Source: Cytophagales bacterium (lineage in GTDB: Bacteria > Bacteroidota > Bacteroidia > Cytophagales > Cyclobacteriaceae). From it: a stretch of 64,000 nt of DNA. Shown piece by piece: positions 61,587 to 64,000 of the stretch; position 1 is the first letter of the stretch, and each line of letters begins with the position of its first letter. The stretch lies in assembly GCA_017303795.1 (NCBI GenBank), contig JAFLBR010000021.1, positions 1 to 64,000 of the forward strand, in the 5' to 3' direction. The position numbers and the translations under genes were made by a program. The notes beneath the pieces are model-generated. The model searched no databases, was not told where the DNA came from, and saw nothing but the letters and a program-made list of their open reading frames with translations.

Positions 61587-62261
61587 TTATCCCAGTTTGA
61601 AGATAATCGGAATAACCATTTTCTGACGAACTGGCTTTCCTCTTTGCTTGCCAGGTTTCCATGATGGAGCACTTTGTACCACGCGTACAGCTTCTTCATC
61701 GCAACCAGCGCCAATACCTTTAATTGCTTTTACATCTACAATAGAACCATCGCGGTTAACAACAAATTCTACGAACACACGGCCTTCTACACCCATCCTG
61801 CGGGCCTGAGCCGGATACTTCATTTTTTCACCAACATATTTGTAGAATGCAGGCATACCACCTTTAGGTTCTGCAGTTTCTTCCACCACACTAAAAATCT
61901 GATCCACGTCTTCTTTTTCTTCAACAGCGGCAACAACTACCTCTTCCACTTTCGTTTCTTCGGTAACCTCTACGTCAAACTTAAGTTGAATATCTTCTTT
62001 GATTTCTTCTTCATCGGGTACCTCAACAATCTGAGGTTGTTGAATAACTGGCGCTGGTGGTGGTGGTTGTTCGGTAGGAGGCACTTCTACCAATTCTTCA
62101 AAAACGTTTGTGCTTTTGCCCCCAAGATCTACCAGATCATCATCATAACTTTTCCAGGTAAATGCTCCAAGTGTAATGGCCATTGTTACTAACAAGCCAA
62201 TACTAAAGAACAAAGAAGTCTTTCTTGTTAAATCTGCTTTGTCGGTTTTTTTAGCTTCCAT
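61587..62261 (-). CDS. tonB: energy transducer TonB
   Basis: 224 residues. N-terminal membrane anchor (KTSLFFSIGLLVTMAITLGAFTW), Pro/Glu-rich linker (PPTEQPPPPAPVIQQPQ) and a TonB C-terminal domain with YPAQARRMGVEGRVFVEFVV and WKPGKQRGKPVRQKMVIPIIF. Passes energy from ExbBD to outer-membrane receptors. No exbB/exbD are nearby; single-gene. Confidence 0.93.
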   Translation of the reverse strand: MEAKKTDKADLTRKTSLFFSIGLLVTMAITLGAFTWKSYDDDLVDLGGKSTNVFEELVEVPPTEQPPPPAPVIQQPQIVEVPDEEEIKEDIQLKFDVEVTEETKVEEVVVAAVEEKEDVDQIFSVVEETAEPKGGMPAFYKYVGEKMKYPAQARRMGVEGRVFVEFVVNRDGSIVDVKAIKGIGAGCDEEAVRVVQSAPSWKPGKQRGKPVRQKMVIPIIFKLG

Positions 62262-62355
62262 ACGCGAAATCTTTACAGTTTAGGAATTTCAAATATAGTA
62301 ATAGAATACACTTGGAGGCGGCCAGTCACGGAAAATCCAGAATTTTTTAGGGAAA

Positions 62356-63102
62356 TTATTTACGGCTGCCATAGAACATTGTGAAAAACACGGTTGGAAA
62401 GATGGCTTTATTCTCAGCCGTGGGCATAATTTCTACTTTTTTAAAGTATGAATCCACAAGTACCCCTACCTCAAAACCCGTTACCTGCGATTTTAAAAAC
62501 CCTAATTCAAAATTTATAGCGGCCTTCAGGTTAGTACCCAATTGAATTTTAGAATCGCCAATTCCTTCAAACAGATTGCCGGTGCCATAAATTTCAGAGT
62601 AGGCATGATTAGGGTTGGTTGGATCGTATTGCTCGCCTCGCGAAAAAGGAGAAAATGGAGGACCGCCATCTACTGGGACCTCGATATAATAAGGTGCTAC
62701 TATACCCAGACTTGGTCCAGCAGCAAATACGGCTTTAATTTCTACCCCTTGCTGTGGTGCTTTTGAAAACAAAATGAAATCGCGACCGTATTGAAACCGG
62801 AACGCGTACAAATAATTACTCTTTCCGAAAATAAAAAAATTACCCGTATCAAAAGAACTATGTCGTACTTCCTGCGGATGCTTAACATTCATGATCTCCA
62901 GACCGAACGTCTCAAGCATATTGTTATTCAGCTTTCTTGCCTTCTTAAATACAAAGCCGCCAATAAGTCCACCGGCAGAGTTCTTGTTAATTCCCCAGGT
63001 AAATTCTGAGTTGTAATCGTAGCTATCCTGAGTTTGGGCAAATGCCGAACCTACCCCTGACACAATTAAACCAACCAGAACCAGACTTAATACTTGCTTC
63101 AT
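62356..63102 (-). CDS. predicted outer-membrane protein of unknown function
   Basis: 248 residues, signal peptide ending GSAFAQ. Beta-rich throughout (YRFQYGRDFILFSK, GVEIKAVFAAGPSLGIVAPYYIEV) with a C-terminal FFTMFYGSRK. Found as a single conserved gene in Bacteroidota; likely an eight- to ten-strand barrel. Function unknown. Confidence 0.6.
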   Translation of the reverse strand: MKQVLSLVLVGLIVSGVGSAFAQTQDSYDYNSEFTWGINKNSAGGLIGGFVFKKARKLNNNMLETFGLEIMNVKHPQEVRHSSFDTGNFFIFGKSNYLYAFRFQYGRDFILFSKAPQQGVEIKAVFAAGPSLGIVAPYYIEVPVDGGPPFSPFSRGEQYDPTNPNHAYSEIYGTGNLFEGIGDSKIQLGTNLKAAINFELGFLKSQVTGFEVGVLVDSYFKKVEIMPTAENKAIFPTVFFTMFYGSRK

Positions 63103-63170
63103 ACCACCTGCATTTCGTTCCTTCGAAGAATTAAAAGTAAACTAAGTAACGCAGAAAAAATAGAGTTGTT

Positions 63171-63578
63171 ATGGCAAATATGGCTACTGTAGAATATCTG
63201 GGAGACCTCCGCACACAGGCAAAACACTTAAAATCAGGCAATTTGATTGTTACCGATGCCCCTACCGATAATAATGGCCGGGGCGAGGCTTTTAGCCCGA
63301 CTGATCTGGTAAGTGCAGCCTTGAGCAGTTGCATGATTACGATTATGGGTATGGTAGCCGGACGCGAGGGCGTGGATTTGAAAGGTCTAACCTCTGATGT
63401 GGTAAAAATTATGGCCAGCAACCCACGCAAAATTGCTGAGATACAAATTACGTTTACTCATCCGGGGTTGGGGGCAACTGAAGTTCAGAAACAAAAGTTG
63501 AAAAATGCAGCCCTTACCTGCCCGGTGGCATTAAGCCTGGCCGAAAGTGTAAAGCAAACCGTAGTGTTTAATTTTTAG
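63171..63578 (+). CDS. OsmC-family protein
   Basis: 135 residues. The two catalytic Cys residues are present: first in LSSCMITIMG (about residue 50), second in LTCPVALSLA (about 117). OsmC/Ohr proteins reduce organic hydroperoxides. Its last 11 bp overlap the convergent ytxJ end. Confidence 0.9.
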   Translation: MANMATVEYLGDLRTQAKHLKSGNLIVTDAPTDNNGRGEAFSPTDLVSAALSSCMITIMGMVAGREGVDLKGLTSDVVKIMASNPRKIAEIQITFTHPGLGATEVQKQKLKNAALTCPVALSLAESVKQTVVFNF

Positions 63579-63927
63579 AAACCGCCTGCGCGTTTACTAC
63601 ACGCTTGATCTCATTCAGATCAATATCGAAATGCGACTTGGCATAGACTGGCTTGCCCTGCCAGAGAACAATTGCCTGTGGCGATTCGTGTTCCACATCA
63701 AACTCAGCCGCTATCTGATTGGAAATGGGACGGTACTCCAATAAATCCAGAAAGTAAGGTTTAACGGTTGTTAATTCCGCTTGATTCCAATTGCGTTCTA
63801 TACGATCAAGTACCGCTCGACTGATTGAACACCTTGTACTGTGTTTAAAAATAACTACCGGTTGTTGTTGCGATTCGGCCTTGATGGCTTCGAGTTGAGC
63901 AGCCGAGGTGAGTTCATACCAATTCAT
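63568..63927 (-). CDS. ytxJ: bacillithiol-system redox protein YtxJ-like
   Basis: 119 residues from ATG at 63927, which overlaps the upstream stop by one base (TAATG); frame extends to 63948. The core VVIFKHSTRCSISRAVLDRI has the single redox Cys of YtxJ/DUF2847, a thioredoxin-like monothiol. It is thought to reduce bacillithiol mixed disulfides, and implies that this organism makes bacillithiol. Coupled with the truncated upstream gene. Confidence 0.85.
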   Translation of the reverse strand: MNWYELTSAAQLEAIKAESQQQPVVIFKHSTRCSISRAVLDRIERNWNQAELTTVKPYFLDLLEYRPISNQIAAEFDVEHESPQAIVLWQGKPVYAKSHFDIDLNEIKRVVNAQAVSKN

Positions 63928-64000
63928 TAGTCGTACAGATCTTTCCACAATTCTTTTTCCTTCTTATCATAGCGTGGCTTGCGCACTTTGTCTTTCACCG
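63927..64000 (-). CDS. 3' end of an unidentified gene, cut by the window edge
   Basis: The last about 24 codons of a minus-strand gene ending KPRYDKKEKELWKDLYD and TAA at 63927-63929. Lys-rich. Too short to identify. Overlaps the start of ytxJ (TAATG). Confidence 0.55.
   Translation of the reverse strand, partial: VKDKVRKPRYDKKEKELWKDLYD

Noticed and set aside
61674-62192. 172-codon plus-strand open frame
   Set aside because: It is the reverse of tonB; the composition (many Phe, Tyr, Asn, Trp) reflects the opposite strand of the Pro/Glu-rich linker.
1-64000. CRISPR arrays or rRNA genes
   Set aside because: No regularly spaced identical direct repeats and no rRNA-like sequence were seen.

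Overview
The window reads as chromosome of a Bacteroidota bacterium, most likely of the order Cytophagales. This rests on moderate-to-low GC, many Sec signal peptides and lipoprotein boxes ending in SC or AC, LytS/LytTR two-component pairs, a TonB, DUF3667, FISUMP and CarboxypepD_reg-like proteins, a YtxJ-type bacillithiol-system protein, weak Shine-Dalgarno sequences and promoter-like TAnnTTTG boxes. The species cannot be named from sequence alone. All family names below come from reading motifs by eye; no database search was run.

Region by region. 1-500 carries two long attC-like hairpins that bracket a small frameshifted ORF, resembling a gene-cassette remnant. 511-2938 holds a divergent HxlR regulator and peroxiredoxin-like gene around a clear palindromic operator, then trxB, then a coupled pair of small ORFs, one made of heptad (21-bp) repeats. 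3012-18744 is a run of secreted or envelope genes (amidohydrolase, TPR/beta-propeller, M61-like peptidase, DUF3667, YCF48-like, esterases, CBM9-like, DUF1579-like, FISUMP, NTF2-like). It includes a tightly coupled LytS kinase / secreted protein / LytTR regulator / lipoprotein operon, and a recurring odd palindrome in three intergenic gaps. 18745-24535 is an integrated island at a tRNA-Ser gene: tyrosine recombinase, C2H2-tailed membrane protein, AbiE-type toxin-antitoxin pair, small helix-turn-helix genes and a broken tRNA-Ser copy.

24599-49703 is mostly ordinary chromosome: Ig-like protein, alkyltransferase-like protein, solute:sodium symporter, clpS, recR, an aminotransferase, a second LytS/LytTR pair, HAD hydrolases, a serine hydrolase, an acetyltransferase, a beta-helix/diheme lipoprotein pair, an SPFH protein with an unlisted 39-aa membrane microprotein, a GroES-like paralogue, a coiled-coil nuclease-like protein, rocD, and a DUF433/DUF5615 toxin-antitoxin pair.

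49725-56150 is the most interesting part: an operon of an esterase, two ATP-grasp-type enzymes, a GCS2 carboxylate-amine ligase, a class I glutamine amidotransferase and a small terminal protein, with a second esterase divergent from it. The enzyme set is what would be expected for building an amide-linked (peptide-like or gamma-glutamyl) small molecule; the product is unknown.

56159-64000 returns to housekeeping genes: prmC, ribD, a twin-arginine superoxide dismutase, a 2-oxoglutarate oxygenase with a chromate transporter, tonB, a predicted outer-membrane protein, an OsmC-family protein and ytxJ, ending in a gene cut by the window edge.
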